Assembly (NCBI RefSeq): GCF_003314995.1
Contig: NZ_QNRH01000009.1
Location: 1 to 64,000 of the forward strand
DNA: 64,000 nucleotides
Origin: Pseudochrobactrum asaccharolyticum
GTDB lineage: Bacteria; Pseudomonadota; Alphaproteobacteria; Rhizobiales; Rhizobiaceae
Direction: 5' to 3'
Shown: positions 55,747 through 63,639 of the stretch, in pieces
Layout of the letters: every line of letters begins with the position of its first letter
How positions within the stretch are numbered: the stretch's first letter is position 1
Translations under genes and position numbers: made by a program
The notes under the pieces: model-generated
Told to the model about the DNA's origin: nothing
What the model saw: only the letters and a program-made list of their open reading frames with translations
Database searches by the model: none

Positions 55747-56253
55747 ATGCATAAATATGAAGCTGGTATCACTGTCAGGGGCGCCAATGACGGCAAACGC
55801 TTAGCCTCGGCAGGTAATATTTACCGTATTCTCGCCAGCAGTGCAGAAACGAACAGTCGCTATGCACTGTTAGAAACATTGGTCGAACCGGGACAGGGTG
55901 CGCCGCTGCATCTGCATGAGCGCGAGGAAGAAGCCTTCTTCATTCTGGAAGGCGACATGGTTTTCTTTGCCGAGAATGAGAAAATCAAGGCACCGGAAGG
56001 CAGTTTTCTCAACTGCTCCGTCAATAGCGTGCGCGGTTTTCGCAATGAAACACAAAAAACAGCACGTATGCTGATCTTGCTGGCACCTCCCGGCCTGGAA
56101 GACATGTTTGAGGAAGATGGCGAGGTTCTGGAGAACACACATCCTTTCCGTGAAACGAAGATCAGCGGTGGCAGAGCATTATCCTGTCCGGTCATTTCAG
56201 AGCGTTTTGGCATCGTCAACATTGCGAAAGCGCTGCCTGAAAGTGAAGTCTGA
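55747..56253 (+). CDS. cupin-domain protein
   Basis: 168 residues with a single cupin-2 barrel. Motif 1 reads PLHLHEREEEAFFILEGDMVFF (His-x-His, Glu metal ligands), and motif 2 follows near residues 95-110. An AGGAAA Shine-Dalgarno precedes the ATG. The catalytic role is unknown; it could be a small metal-dependent oxygenase or isomerase. It leads a transcript with thioredoxin reductase and thioredoxin. Confidence 0.85.
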   Translation: MHKYEAGITVRGANDGKRLASAGNIYRILASSAETNSRYALLETLVEPGQGAPLHLHEREEEAFFILEGDMVFFAENEKIKAPEGSFLNCSVNSVRGFRNETQKTARMLILLAPPGLEDMFEEDGEVLENTHPFRETKISGGRALSCPVISERFGIVNIAKALPESEV

Positions 56254-56286
56254 TTGCTTTCTGCGACTATCAGAAATGAGGCAAAA

Positions 56287-57246
56287 ATGTCTGATAATGA
56301 ACATGCCCGTGTGATTGTTCTGGGGGCAGGTCCTGCTGGTTATACGGCTGCGATCTATGCGGCGCGTGCCATGCTGGAGCCTTTACTGATTACGGGAATA
56401 CAGCCGGGCGGCCAGCTGACAATCACCACGGATGTCGAAAATTATCCGGGTTTTGCACTTCCTGTTCAGGGTCCATGGCTCGTTGAACAGATGCAGGAAC
56501 AGGCCGTTCATATGGGAACGCGTATTGCATATGATATGATTACCTCGGTTGAGCTGGGTATGGATATCCATCGCCTGCATGGCGAAAGCGGCAAGATTTA
56601 TAGCTGTAACGCATTAATTGTCGCAACCGGTGCCAAAGCCAAATGGCTGGGTATGCCTTCTGAAGAATTTTATAAAGGCTTCGGTGTTTCTGCCTGTGCG
56701 ACCTGTGACGGGCCGTTTTTTCGGGGTAAAACAGTGGTCGTTGTGGGTGGTGGTAATACGGCCGTTGAAGAAGCGCTTTATCTGACCAATTTTGCTGATC
56801 GGGTGATTTTGGTACATCGGCGTGATCACTTGCGTGCTGAGCAGATCTTGCAACAGAGGCTGCTGGGCCATCCTAAGATTGAACTGCGGTTCAACACGAT
56901 TGTTGCTGAGATATCGGGCACAGATAAGCCGCGTCAGGTGACCGGTGCTGTGCTGCAAGATGTGACGACACAAAAAACCGAGCATATTGATGCAGACGGT
57001 GTGTTTGTTTCGATCGGACATGCGCCTGCGACAGAGCTTTTTGCCGGTCAGCTACCTCTGAAATCCGGTGGCTATCTGACGACTGAAGCTAACAGTTCCA
57101 GAACCATCGTGCCGGGCGTATTCGCGGCCGGAGACGTAGCCGATGATGTCTACAGGCAGGCAGTCACGGCTGCGGGTATGGGGTGCATGGCTGCACTGGA
57201 TGCTGAGCGATATCTCACAAAAATTGGCCTGTCACAGGCCACATAA
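56287..57246 (+). CDS. trxB: thioredoxin-disulfide reductase
   Basis: 319 residues from MSDNEHARVIVLGAGPAGYTAA at 56287, preceded by a GAGG Shine-Dalgarno. The FAD motif GAGPAGYTAAIYAARA, the redox centre CATCDG near residue 138, the NADPH motif VVGGGNTAVEEALY, HRRDHLRA and the C-terminal FAD motif GVFAAGDVADD are all present. It transfers electrons from NADPH to thioredoxin, here probably to the two thioredoxins nearby. A housekeeping trxB may exist elsewhere; this copy appears regulon-specific. Confidence 0.93.
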   Translation: MSDNEHARVIVLGAGPAGYTAAIYAARAMLEPLLITGIQPGGQLTITTDVENYPGFALPVQGPWLVEQMQEQAVHMGTRIAYDMITSVELGMDIHRLHGESGKIYSCNALIVATGAKAKWLGMPSEEFYKGFGVSACATCDGPFFRGKTVVVVGGGNTAVEEALYLTNFADRVILVHRRDHLRAEQILQQRLLGHPKIELRFNTIVAEISGTDKPRQVTGAVLQDVTTQKTEHIDADGVFVSIGHAPATELFAGQLPLKSGGYLTTEANSSRTIVPGVFAAGDVADDVYRQAVTAAGMGCMAALDAERYLTKIGLSQAT

Positions 57247-57276
57247 GTTCCTTTCAATCATTTGCGGAGTCGTAAA

Positions 57277-57603
57277 ATGAAAGTCGTATCTCTGAACAAT
57301 AATAATTTTGAAACACAGGTTCTGAAACATAGCGGCGTCTATGCTGTACGCTTCTGGGCGGAGTGGTGCGGGCCGTGCCGTGCGATGGAGCCGATGTATA
57401 AAGCCATGGCTGAGGAGCCCGCAGCTAAAGCCAGCTTTGGCGAGGTCGACATTGACAAGTCGCCGGAGATTGCTGCGGCTTTCGGTATTCGTGGTGTGCC
57501 GACAGTCATCCTGTTTAAAGACGGCAAGCCGGTCGAGCAGGTTGTGGGGCTGAGAGAGAAGAGCAAATACGCCGCACTGATTGAGCAGTTGGCAGCTTCT
57601 TAA
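57277..57603 (+). CDS. trxA: thioredoxin 1
   Basis: 108 residues from MKVVSLNNNNFETQVL (GGAG seven bases upstream). The active site FWAEWCGPCRAMEPM and the cis-proline GVPTVILFKDG are intact. It follows trxB by 30 bases and is the last gene before a terminator. Confidence 0.93.
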   Translation: MKVVSLNNNNFETQVLKHSGVYAVRFWAEWCGPCRAMEPMYKAMAEEPAAKASFGEVDIDKSPEIAAAFGIRGVPTVILFKDGKPVEQVVGLREKSKYAALIEQLAAS

Positions 57604-57635
57604 ACCCTTTAATTGACGCCTTTTAAAGCATTACG

Positions 57636-57673
57636 GCACTGTTCTGGCTTGATTGATCAGAGCAGTGCTTTTT
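57636..57673 (+). terminator. rho-independent terminator after thioredoxin 1
   Basis: gcactgttctg (57636-57646) pairs with cagagcagtgc (57658-57668) with one G-U pair, followed by TTTTT. Confidence 0.85.
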
Positions 57674-57754
57674 GTTGCATATATCTCAGGCGCGGGAATG
57701 GTTCTCACCATATAAACTGATCGTGAATTCGGGCTAAGTGGCTTGACAAGTTAT

Positions 57755-57804
57755 AACACCTCGTCAATCATTCAATAAATAAATTGAATGATTGACGAGG
57801 TGTT
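57755..57804. promoter_or_regulatory. long perfect palindrome, regulon operator site 2
   Basis: Arms of 21 bases (57755-57775 and 57784-57804) are perfectly complementary around an eight-base AT spacer (taaataaa). The inner half-sites are attcaa / ttgaat. It overlaps the -10/start region of the amidotransferase-like gene, ending four bases before its ATG, so a bound regulator would block transcription or initiation. The core matches site 1 upstream of the cupin operon. Confidence 0.75.
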
Positions 57805-57808
57805 TGAT

Positions 57809-58666
57809 ATGAATATCCTGCTTGGCATAAATGCTGCAGGTGCTGTGCGTGTCAGTGAGATATTGCCGCTGCTGCTGCCATACCGCTTGGAAGGTGATCT
57901 GGTTGAAAAAGCCTGGGGCATCAGCCTTCATCAGCAGAAGACCGCACGTCTTTTTAAAGACGATGTTACAGCACAAAAATCTGCCTATCGCGGTTTTACG
58001 CATGAGCATGAGGGGCACGGATTACTCGCACAAACTACACTATCTGAGGAGCAGGCTGCTCCGGCTTATGCGGATATAGCGCCCTTCGCGCGGGAACTGG
58101 GCGGACGGGTTTGGACATTTACCCATGACAGTGATCTGTCCAGTCTGGATCAGCACGAAGTGATTGGTTTCCGTCCGATTGGTACCAGTGCCGCAGAACG
58201 TGCCTTCTGTCTGCTTCTGGATACTGCAAGAGATTATCTTTGTGAGAATGGCGACATTCCTGATCCGCAGAAAATGCTGCACCGGCTGGCAAGGGAAACG
58301 TCGCAAATCTCAGCTTCCGGCCATTTCAATTATATGCTCAGCAATGGAGACTATCTCTTTGTCCATAGCCATACGCAGCTCGATATTCTGATGGCAGAGG
58401 ATGATGCGGAACAGCGGGATATCTGTGTGGTCGCCAGCCAGCAAATGACGGATGATGATTTCTGGTCATGTCTGCTGCCTCATTCTCTGACGATGATCCG
58501 CAATGGCAAAATTATCGGACAGGTACGCACAGAAAATCCGGCTGATACCACCATGCAGAAAAACCATGCTGCTTCTCTCCGGCAATTCCAGAAAAACCGG
58601 CTCGCTGCTATTGCAGAGCGTCAGGAGCAATGCGCCGGTGACGGGCATCTCTACGAGTGTAGCTGA
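57809..58666 (+). CDS. class-II glutamine amidotransferase-like protein without Cys2
   Basis: 285 residues from MNILLGINAAG at 57809; the ATG at 57788 lies inside the palindrome and is unlikely. It resembles YafJ-type GATase-II proteins: KAWGISLHQQ, GFTHEHEGHGLLAQTTL, GGRVWTFTHDSDL in place of AHNGQL, GFRPIGTSAAERAFCLLLD and SGHFNYMLSNGDYLFVHS. The family normally begins M-C-x-L-L-G, the Cys2 becoming the N-terminal nucleophile. Here residue 2 is Asn and the HNG loop is HDS, so glutaminase activity seems lost. It sits between two thioredoxin genes, pointing to a thiol-related or regulatory role. Confidence 0.7.
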   Translation: MNILLGINAAGAVRVSEILPLLLPYRLEGDLVEKAWGISLHQQKTARLFKDDVTAQKSAYRGFTHEHEGHGLLAQTTLSEEQAAPAYADIAPFARELGGRVWTFTHDSDLSSLDQHEVIGFRPIGTSAAERAFCLLLDTARDYLCENGDIPDPQKMLHRLARETSQISASGHFNYMLSNGDYLFVHSHTQLDILMAEDDAEQRDICVVASQQMTDDDFWSCLLPHSLTMIRNGKIIGQVRTENPADTTMQKNHAASLRQFQKNRLAAIAERQEQCAGDGHLYECS

Positions 58667-58733
58667 GGTGTTCTCTGATCACGTTTTTACTTTGGCGGCC
58701 TATCAGCCGCGCATCCGTTAACGGAGATAAACA

Positions 58734-59072
58734 ATGGCTGTGAAAGCCCTGACACAAAATAGTTTTACCAATGATGTTCTCAATAGTACTGCTCTCTATG
58801 CAGTGCGGTTCTGGGCGGAGTGGTGTGGTCCATGCAGAGCGATGAAGCCGCTCTATGAAGAACTTGCCGGAGAGCTCGCAAATATTGCACAATTTGCCGA
58901 GGTGGATATTGATGCCAATCCGGAAATTGCTTCAGCATGCGGCATTACCAGTATTCCGGCGGTGGTGATTTTTCAGGCCGGAAATATGGTTGACCATATT
59001 GTCGGTTTGGCACCTAAGAGTGCTTATGAGGCGATTTTGAAGGACTATGCGGCGGCTGCCGCTGCCGGATAA
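58734..59072 (+). CDS. thioredoxin 2
   Basis: 112 residues with a GGAGATAAACA Shine-Dalgarno region. The active site FWAEWCGPCRAMKPL and cis-proline SIPAVVIFQAG are intact. It is about half identical to thioredoxin 1 by eye, so the pair looks like a duplication. It follows the amidotransferase-like gene by 67 bases. Confidence 0.92.
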   Translation: MAVKALTQNSFTNDVLNSTALYAVRFWAEWCGPCRAMKPLYEELAGELANIAQFAEVDIDANPEIASACGITSIPAVVIFQAGNMVDHIVGLAPKSAYEAILKDYAAAAAAG

Positions 59073-59227
59073 AGCGGCGTCTTCAGACTTTCTCCACAAT
59101 TTCAAACTGACCACAGGACATGGTGACTTAAGACACCGTGGAGGTGTTGTTTGTCCCTTTTGCCTGCAATCCGAAATGAAACAGAATTTTGATGAATATA
59201 TCTCCTCAGATTATGCACGCATATTCA

Positions 59228-59637
59228 ATGTCCGAAAGTAAGCAGCGTACAGGTTTTGTTCTGCTGGCTTTTGTGCAGGCGACTTTGGTTTTTACCATCG
59301 CGCTGATCATGATTCCGCTGCCCAAAATTGCAACCGACTTCAAGTTAGACAGCGTATAAATGCCGTTTTTGCAGGTGGCTTATGGTTTGTCCTATTCGGT
59401 TCAGTAGTGATGTCGACCAGCAATGTGTCGGAACATCAGGCCGGACTGGCGGGCGGTGTGATGAACACGGCAATGGAGCTGGGACCGACAATCGGGCTGG
59501 CAGTCTTCATGTCCGTGGCAGGGCTGCGGGCAGATATCGTGGAAGGCTACGCACTGGCTTTTGCCGCAGGCACAGGAATTTATCTGTTGGTGACAATCTG
59601 GCTGATATTCTTGCCTAAGCGAACCGGCTCGCATTGA
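59228..59637 (+). pseudogene. MFS transporter with large internal deletion
   Basis: ATG 59228 opens MSESKQRTGFVLLAFVQATLVFTIALIMIPLPKIATDF, a typical DHA2 first helix, but stops at 59359. Downstream, another frame reads SVVMSTSNVSEHQAGLAGGVMNTAMELGPTIGLAVF and then a last helix ending FLPKRTGSH at 59637. The roughly 300 residues between are missing. It is a relic of a transporter that belonged to the redox regulon. Confidence 0.75.
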
Positions 59638-59642
59638 ATAAC

Positions 59643-59670
59643 AAAACGGGCGGTTCTGATCGCCCGTTTT
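59643..59670. terminator. rho-independent terminator
   Basis: A ten-bp stem aaaacgggcg / cgcccgtttt with an eight-base loop. A/T tracts on both sides make it functional in both directions between the MFS remnant and the convergent DUF2938 gene. Confidence 0.85.
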
Positions 59671-59695
59671 CATGCATGTTACAAGTAATCAATAA

Positions 59696-60193
59696 TTACC
59701 AGAGCGCGACGGTTAGCAGGGCTGCCAGATAAAGCCCGACACCAAAAACGCTATGGTTCATCAGACTGCGAAATCTTGCTGTGGCCGGTGCCGGTGTTTT
59801 GGATGCCGCAATACCAAAACCAAAGCCGGGCTGCATGATGAAAAAGGGGGCGGCAACACTGATGATACCGGCAGTCAATGCGGGAAGAATGGTCGGGCTT
59901 TGCGTCCATTGCAGACCTGCAACCAACAGTAACAGAGCTGCAAACACAATGCCGGTCACATAATGGGCAAACCAGCCGAGCGCCCGTTCTCCGGAAACAG
60001 GAGCGGCTTTCAAGATATTATCATGTTTGAATTTGCCTTGCGGCATATACAGAAGCCAGCGGCCGACAATCTTGTAATCCAGTGACGGAACAGAAAAAAC
60101 GCGTTTTAACAGGACTGCCCATAAGTCCATAATGATGGTTGCACCAATGCCGATGACAACGGCTCTGGTTAAAAGTTCAATTTCGGATGACAC
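59696..60193 (-). CDS. DUF2938-like membrane protein
   Basis: 165 residues with four hydrophobic segments (about 8-25, 68-92, 97-120, 140-162). VVIGIGATIIMDLWAVLLKR, GRWLLYMPQGKFKHDNI, GERALGWFAHYVTGIVFAALLLL and ITNAPFF-like MQPGFGFGIAASKTP match the DUF2938/YagU-like family. The function is unknown. Its start is close to the ArsR-rhodanese operator, so it is probably controlled divergently. Confidence 0.75.
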   Translation of the reverse strand: MSSEIELLTRAVVIGIGATIIMDLWAVLLKRVFSVPSLDYKIVGRWLLYMPQGKFKHDNILKAAPVSGERALGWFAHYVTGIVFAALLLLVAGLQWTQSPTILPALTAGIISVAAPFFIMQPGFGFGIAASKTPAPATARFRSLMNHSVFGVGLYLAALLTVALW

Positions 60194-60253
60194 AGTTTAC
60201 CTCATGAGAAGCGGGGCGCAGATTGATGATCTGCAGTAAATTTGACTGCTTTA

Positions 60254-60284
60254 ATCATACATTCAATTAATTGATTGATCAATA
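60254..60284. promoter_or_regulatory. regulon operator, site 3
   Basis: cattcaattaattgattgatc contains the same attcaat / attgatt half-sites as sites 1 and 2 with a shorter spacer. It lies in the divergent promoter between the DUF2938-like gene and the ArsR-rhodanese gene, about 22 bases before the latter, so it suggests autoregulation. Confidence 0.6.
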
Positions 60285-60305
60285 AGCGCGTGTTATAGAA
60301 AATCT

Positions 60306-60968
60306 ATGATTCAGGATGAGATACAAAACCAGTTTTTTGCAGATATTGCCGAGCTTGCGCGTGCTGTCGGTAGCGCGCAGCGTCTGATGCTGCTCCAACA
60401 CATAGCGCAGGGTGAACGTTCTGTTGAGCGTCTCGCGGAATTGTCAGGGCTGACAATCGCCAATGCCTCGCAACATTTGCAAAACTTGAAACGTGCGAAT
60501 TTTGTGCAGACGCGGCGCGATGGTAAAAACGTCTTCTACCGCCTTGCAAACGGACCGATTATTGAGTTGCTGACAGCGCTGACACGATTGGCTGAGTTTA
60601 ATCAGGCGGAAATCCGCTCGCTTGTCTCTGATAGTTTCCATCAGCGGGAACGACTGGAGGCAGTATCGCGTGAGGAATTGCTGGAGAGGCTGCGTGAAAG
60701 CAGTGTGACTATTCTGGACGTACGGCCGGAAGATGAATTTGCGTCAGGGCATTTGCCTGGTGCGATCAATATCCCTTTTACAGAACTGGAACAGCGCCTT
60801 TCCGAAGTTGCACGTGATCAGGAAGTTGTTGCCTATTGCCGTGGTTCAAAATGCGTGCTTTCACCGAATGCAGTCGCGATTTTACAGGCTAAAGGAATCC
60901 AAGCCCGCTTTTTGCAGGACGGTTTTCCGTCATGGAAAGCAGCAGGGCTGGATGTGGAAACTGAATAG
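60306..60968 (+). CDS. ArsR-family regulator fused to a rhodanese domain
   Basis: 220 residues. Residues about 10-95 are an ArsR winged helix (AQRLMLLQHIAQGERSVERLAELSGLTIANASQHLQNLKRANFVQTRRDGKNVFYRL). Residues about 115-215 are a rhodanese domain (VTILDVRPEDEFASGHLPGAINIPF) with the active-site loop YCRGSKCVLS that carries the persulfide-forming Cys. Such fusions are plausible sensors of sulfane sulfur or thiol state. Matching operator-like sequences here and before the cupin-trxB and thioredoxin-2 transcripts make it the likely repressor of the cluster. The effector is inferred. Confidence 0.9.
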   Translation: MIQDEIQNQFFADIAELARAVGSAQRLMLLQHIAQGERSVERLAELSGLTIANASQHLQNLKRANFVQTRRDGKNVFYRLANGPIIELLTALTRLAEFNQAEIRSLVSDSFHQRERLEAVSREELLERLRESSVTILDVRPEDEFASGHLPGAINIPFTELEQRLSEVARDQEVVAYCRGSKCVLSPNAVAILQAKGIQARFLQDGFPSWKAAGLDVETE

Positions 60969-60977
60969 CTTTGCTGC

Positions 60978-61505
60978 TTAAGACTTTATTTCGCGAATAT
61001 GTTTTTCAAGAAAACTCTTAATTGTATTTGCATCAGTATCAAGCATGTTGGTTTCGATCAGTAACGGGCTGCCGAAGTTTTCTGTCAGGGCTTTTGCAGT
61101 TTCTCTTGGCCGTCCCTGAGGTGTCTTAGCAAGATAGGCCTGTATATCTTTGAGATGCAGTACAAACATGGATGAATTATTGACACTGTAACCCGCAAGT
61201 TCTTCCCATGGCGCACTAAATCGTCCTGAGAAGCCATCTACGGTAGCGCCGGATGCGGATAAAATAACGCGTGGTTTCGGATTGCGTAAGCTGTTGAATA
61301 CGAAGCGCAAAAGGTAAAGTGTCAGCGTAAGACCTGCGAACATGAGCACATAAAAAATCGCCGGATTTCGCAGAGGCCTGATGATGCTCTCGGGATCAGG
61401 GCCATTGATAAGCATGACAATGACCGCAACAAGAAGCACTGCAACGCCAAAACCGCCCAATATCAGCTTGTGCTTTTTCTGGTAGAGATTCAGTTGGGTA
61501 TCCAT
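60978..61505 (-). CDS. membrane protein with PH-like domain
   Basis: 175 residues. Two N-terminal helices (about 15-35 and 50-68) precede a soluble domain of about 100 residues (PRVILSASGATVDGFSGRFSAPWEELAGYSV...) of the type seen in STM3941-like proteins. Function unknown. It is convergent with the ArsR-rhodanese gene, with nine bases between. Confidence 0.6.
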   Translation of the reverse strand: MDTQLNLYQKKHKLILGGFGVAVLLVAVIVMLINGPDPESIIRPLRNPAIFYVLMFAGLTLTLYLLRFVFNSLRNPKPRVILSASGATVDGFSGRFSAPWEELAGYSVNNSSMFVLHLKDIQAYLAKTPQGRPRETAKALTENFGSPLLIETNMLDTDANTIKSFLEKHIREIKS

Positions 61506-61581
61506 TTATGTTCTCATAATAAGAGCAAGATTAACCAATGCCGGTTTTTGTGCGCTGCAGTGACAAAATTTAATTCAGAAA

Positions 61582-61932
61582 TTATTCTTCAAAACCGCTT
61601 TCTGCAGCAGTAATTGATTTGCATGTGCCGTTATCTTTCTCCCCGACCATACGTTTATCACGGATAATGGTGTTCTTTGCGAGATCAATTTCCCATGCAA
61701 CCGAGCCTTCATTCAGGCTGGCTTTGCCATCGGCAAATGTGCCTTCAGCGGATCGTTCGCTGCCTGAGGCCGGTACATAAACGCCAAAAGTACCTTTGGA
61801 TTCATCGAGCGCAAAGTTGAACACTTGTGAGCCTGAAAATTCGCACGACAGATAGGTCGGTGCGGCAAAGGCAGTTGCTCCTGAAAAAAGCACGGCAAGG
61901 GTGGTAAGGGCGGTACCTGCAATGATTTTCAA
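61582..61932 (-). CDS. small secreted protein, unknown
   Basis: 116 residues. A clear signal peptide (TALTTLAVLFSGATAFA) is followed by APTYLSCEFSGSQVFNFALDE. Two Cys remain in the mature part (one near the start, one near the end), so a disulfide is possible. No family was recognised. Confidence 0.6.
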   Translation of the reverse strand: MKIIAGTALTTLAVLFSGATAFAAPTYLSCEFSGSQVFNFALDESKGTFGVYVPASGSERSAEGTFADGKASLNEGSVAWEIDLAKNTIIRDKRMVGEKDNGTCKSITAAESGFEE

Positions 61933-62178
61933 TTTGTAATCCTCGATTATATATTGATTGCGGAACGAAAATACAGGCTATTCAAAGCTTGCTTTTTGTT
62001 CTTACGATACAGTTCTATTCTGGGATATTTATCAAGATTGACAGGGATGTATCCTGCCAATTTAGAGCAAATCTTCAGACCATTTAAGAGATATCATGCA
62101 AATATCCGCATTGAGCTGCGCTATTAGACAGTGATGATACTGATCGGGACACGAGTTTTGCCAAAGGACTGGCATGGA

Positions 62179-62610
62179 TCATTCATACACTGCCGGTTTG
62201 ACGGGCTTATGATAAGTGAGCGCAGCATGGATACAGAATGACAGTTCTGTCACCGGCAGATCTGACTGAGCGGAAATGATTAAGGCACGGTTGCCCTCAA
62301 AGAGAAAATGACCAGTAAACTGTTCTCTGAATTGCTGAACGAGTGATGTTTTACAGTTGAAAAATAATGCACAATCATCCGGTGCAGATTTTGCAACGCC
62401 AAGACGAATTGTTGTGCCGCTTTTGCTGGCTGTGGTGAGATAGGCCGGTTCGCCCCATTTGAGTGTTTCTGTCAACGGGCCAATGGCCGGTGTTGTACTG
62501 GCAACTTCGTAAATTAATCTGCGAATTTCGATTAAGCGTGATCTTGCCGCTGCACTCAAGCGGGCAAAAGCAGCATCAATTTCGGCAGGTATAGCAGGAG
62601 TTACAGACAT
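62179..62610 (-). CDS. DUF1801 family protein
   Basis: 143 residues. The core LSAAARSRLIEIRRLIYEVA, ETLKWGEPAYLT and the region with KSGTTIRLGVAKSAPDDCALFFNC resemble the DUF1801 (YdhG-like) fold. Cytoplasmic, function unknown. The preceding gap of about 245 bases (61933-62178) shows nothing recognisable. Confidence 0.75.
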   Translation of the reverse strand: MSVTPAIPAEIDAAFARLSAAARSRLIEIRRLIYEVASTTPAIGPLTETLKWGEPAYLTTASKSGTTIRLGVAKSAPDDCALFFNCKTSLVQQFREQFTGHFLFEGNRALIISAQSDLPVTELSFCIHAALTYHKPVKPAVYE

Positions 62611-62656
62611 TATGGCTCAAACTTGCTGTAAGTTAAAACATCGGGAGCATGCGTCT

Positions 62657-63502
62657 TCATGATATCATTTTTCTGTAGTCTGTGAGCCCAATACCGGTAT
62701 GACGTTTGAAATATTTGCTCAGATAGGATGCATCGGTAAATTGCAGATCATCGGCAATTTGCTGCATTGATCTTTTGGGCTGTAATAACTGTTTTTTGAT
62801 TTCCAGAATGACTTGGCGGTCGATCAGAGTCTTCGGGGCATCGTTGAAAAAGCGTCTGGTCAGTTGTGAAAGGTAATAGGGCGTCACATTGAGCAGGCCG
62901 GCATAGAAAGCAACGTCGCGCTGCTGCCTGCAATGCAAAAATATCAGTTCCCAGAATTTCCAGCAGAGCGCTTCCTGTCTGCTATAGTCATTTTTCTCTG
63001 CAATATCGAAACCGGCTGTTTTATGGGAAAGCCATAAAAACAGGTTTTGAAACTGATTGACCAGAATGGTTCTCTGATATTGCAGCACTTGTTCCTGAAG
63101 TCGCGCGGTCATCTGCTCCCATAGCCGCAGAAAACTGATTGTATTGCTATCAGCAGTGAAAAACGGATGGCGGCTTAAAAACAGAAACAGTTCATTTGGT
63201 AAGCCATATGCAATATCTGCGGCCATGGAACGGTCAATCAGATAATAAGAACATGAAAAATTGGCTGATCTGTTTCTCACCATAGCGATGGAGTCATCGT
63301 AGAGAACCAGAAAATCATCTTTTTGCATCTGATAGCGCCGGAAATTAACATCAAATTCCGCAGACCCCGTCTGGCAGATAAGCAGCACAAGATAACTCAG
63401 AGACAAAAGCTGATTATCTGCCTCTGCGAGCGGGCCTACCCCCATCTGAAACTCATTGTCACTGGTCAGGCGGAGTGTGCTTTTTGTTTCTGTTTTATCC
63501 AT
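62657..63502 (-). CDS. AraC family regulator
   Basis: 281 residues. The N-terminal sensing region is variable; the C-terminal DNA-binding domain (about 185-280) contains VAFYAGLLNVTPYYLSQLTRRFFNDAPKTLID and MQQIADDLQFTDASYLSKYFKRHTGIGLTDYRK, the two AraC helix-turn-helices. It is divergent from the GNAT gene. Confidence 0.88.
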   Translation of the reverse strand: MDKTETKSTLRLTSDNEFQMGVGPLAEADNQLLSLSYLVLLICQTGSAEFDVNFRRYQMQKDDFLVLYDDSIAMVRNRSANFSCSYYLIDRSMAADIAYGLPNELFLFLSRHPFFTADSNTISFLRLWEQMTARLQEQVLQYQRTILVNQFQNLFLWLSHKTAGFDIAEKNDYSRQEALCWKFWELIFLHCRQQRDVAFYAGLLNVTPYYLSQLTRRFFNDAPKTLIDRQVILEIKKQLLQPKRSMQQIADDLQFTDASYLSKYFKRHTGIGLTDYRKMIS

Positions 63503-63639
63503 TGATCCATATAAAATATGTTAAAATCTACTATTTAGTTTTCATTATTACCTAATTTGCTTAATTCCTGTCGTTGTCAATCTCTCTGTCCTGTTTTTAA
63601 ACAACGCAACATTATTCAGGATAGGAAGCGAGAAAAACA

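Noticed and set aside
57788-57808. ATG at 57788 as the amidotransferase-like start
   Set aside because: It lies within the palindrome, has no Shine-Dalgarno, and the family N-terminus corresponds to ATG 57809.
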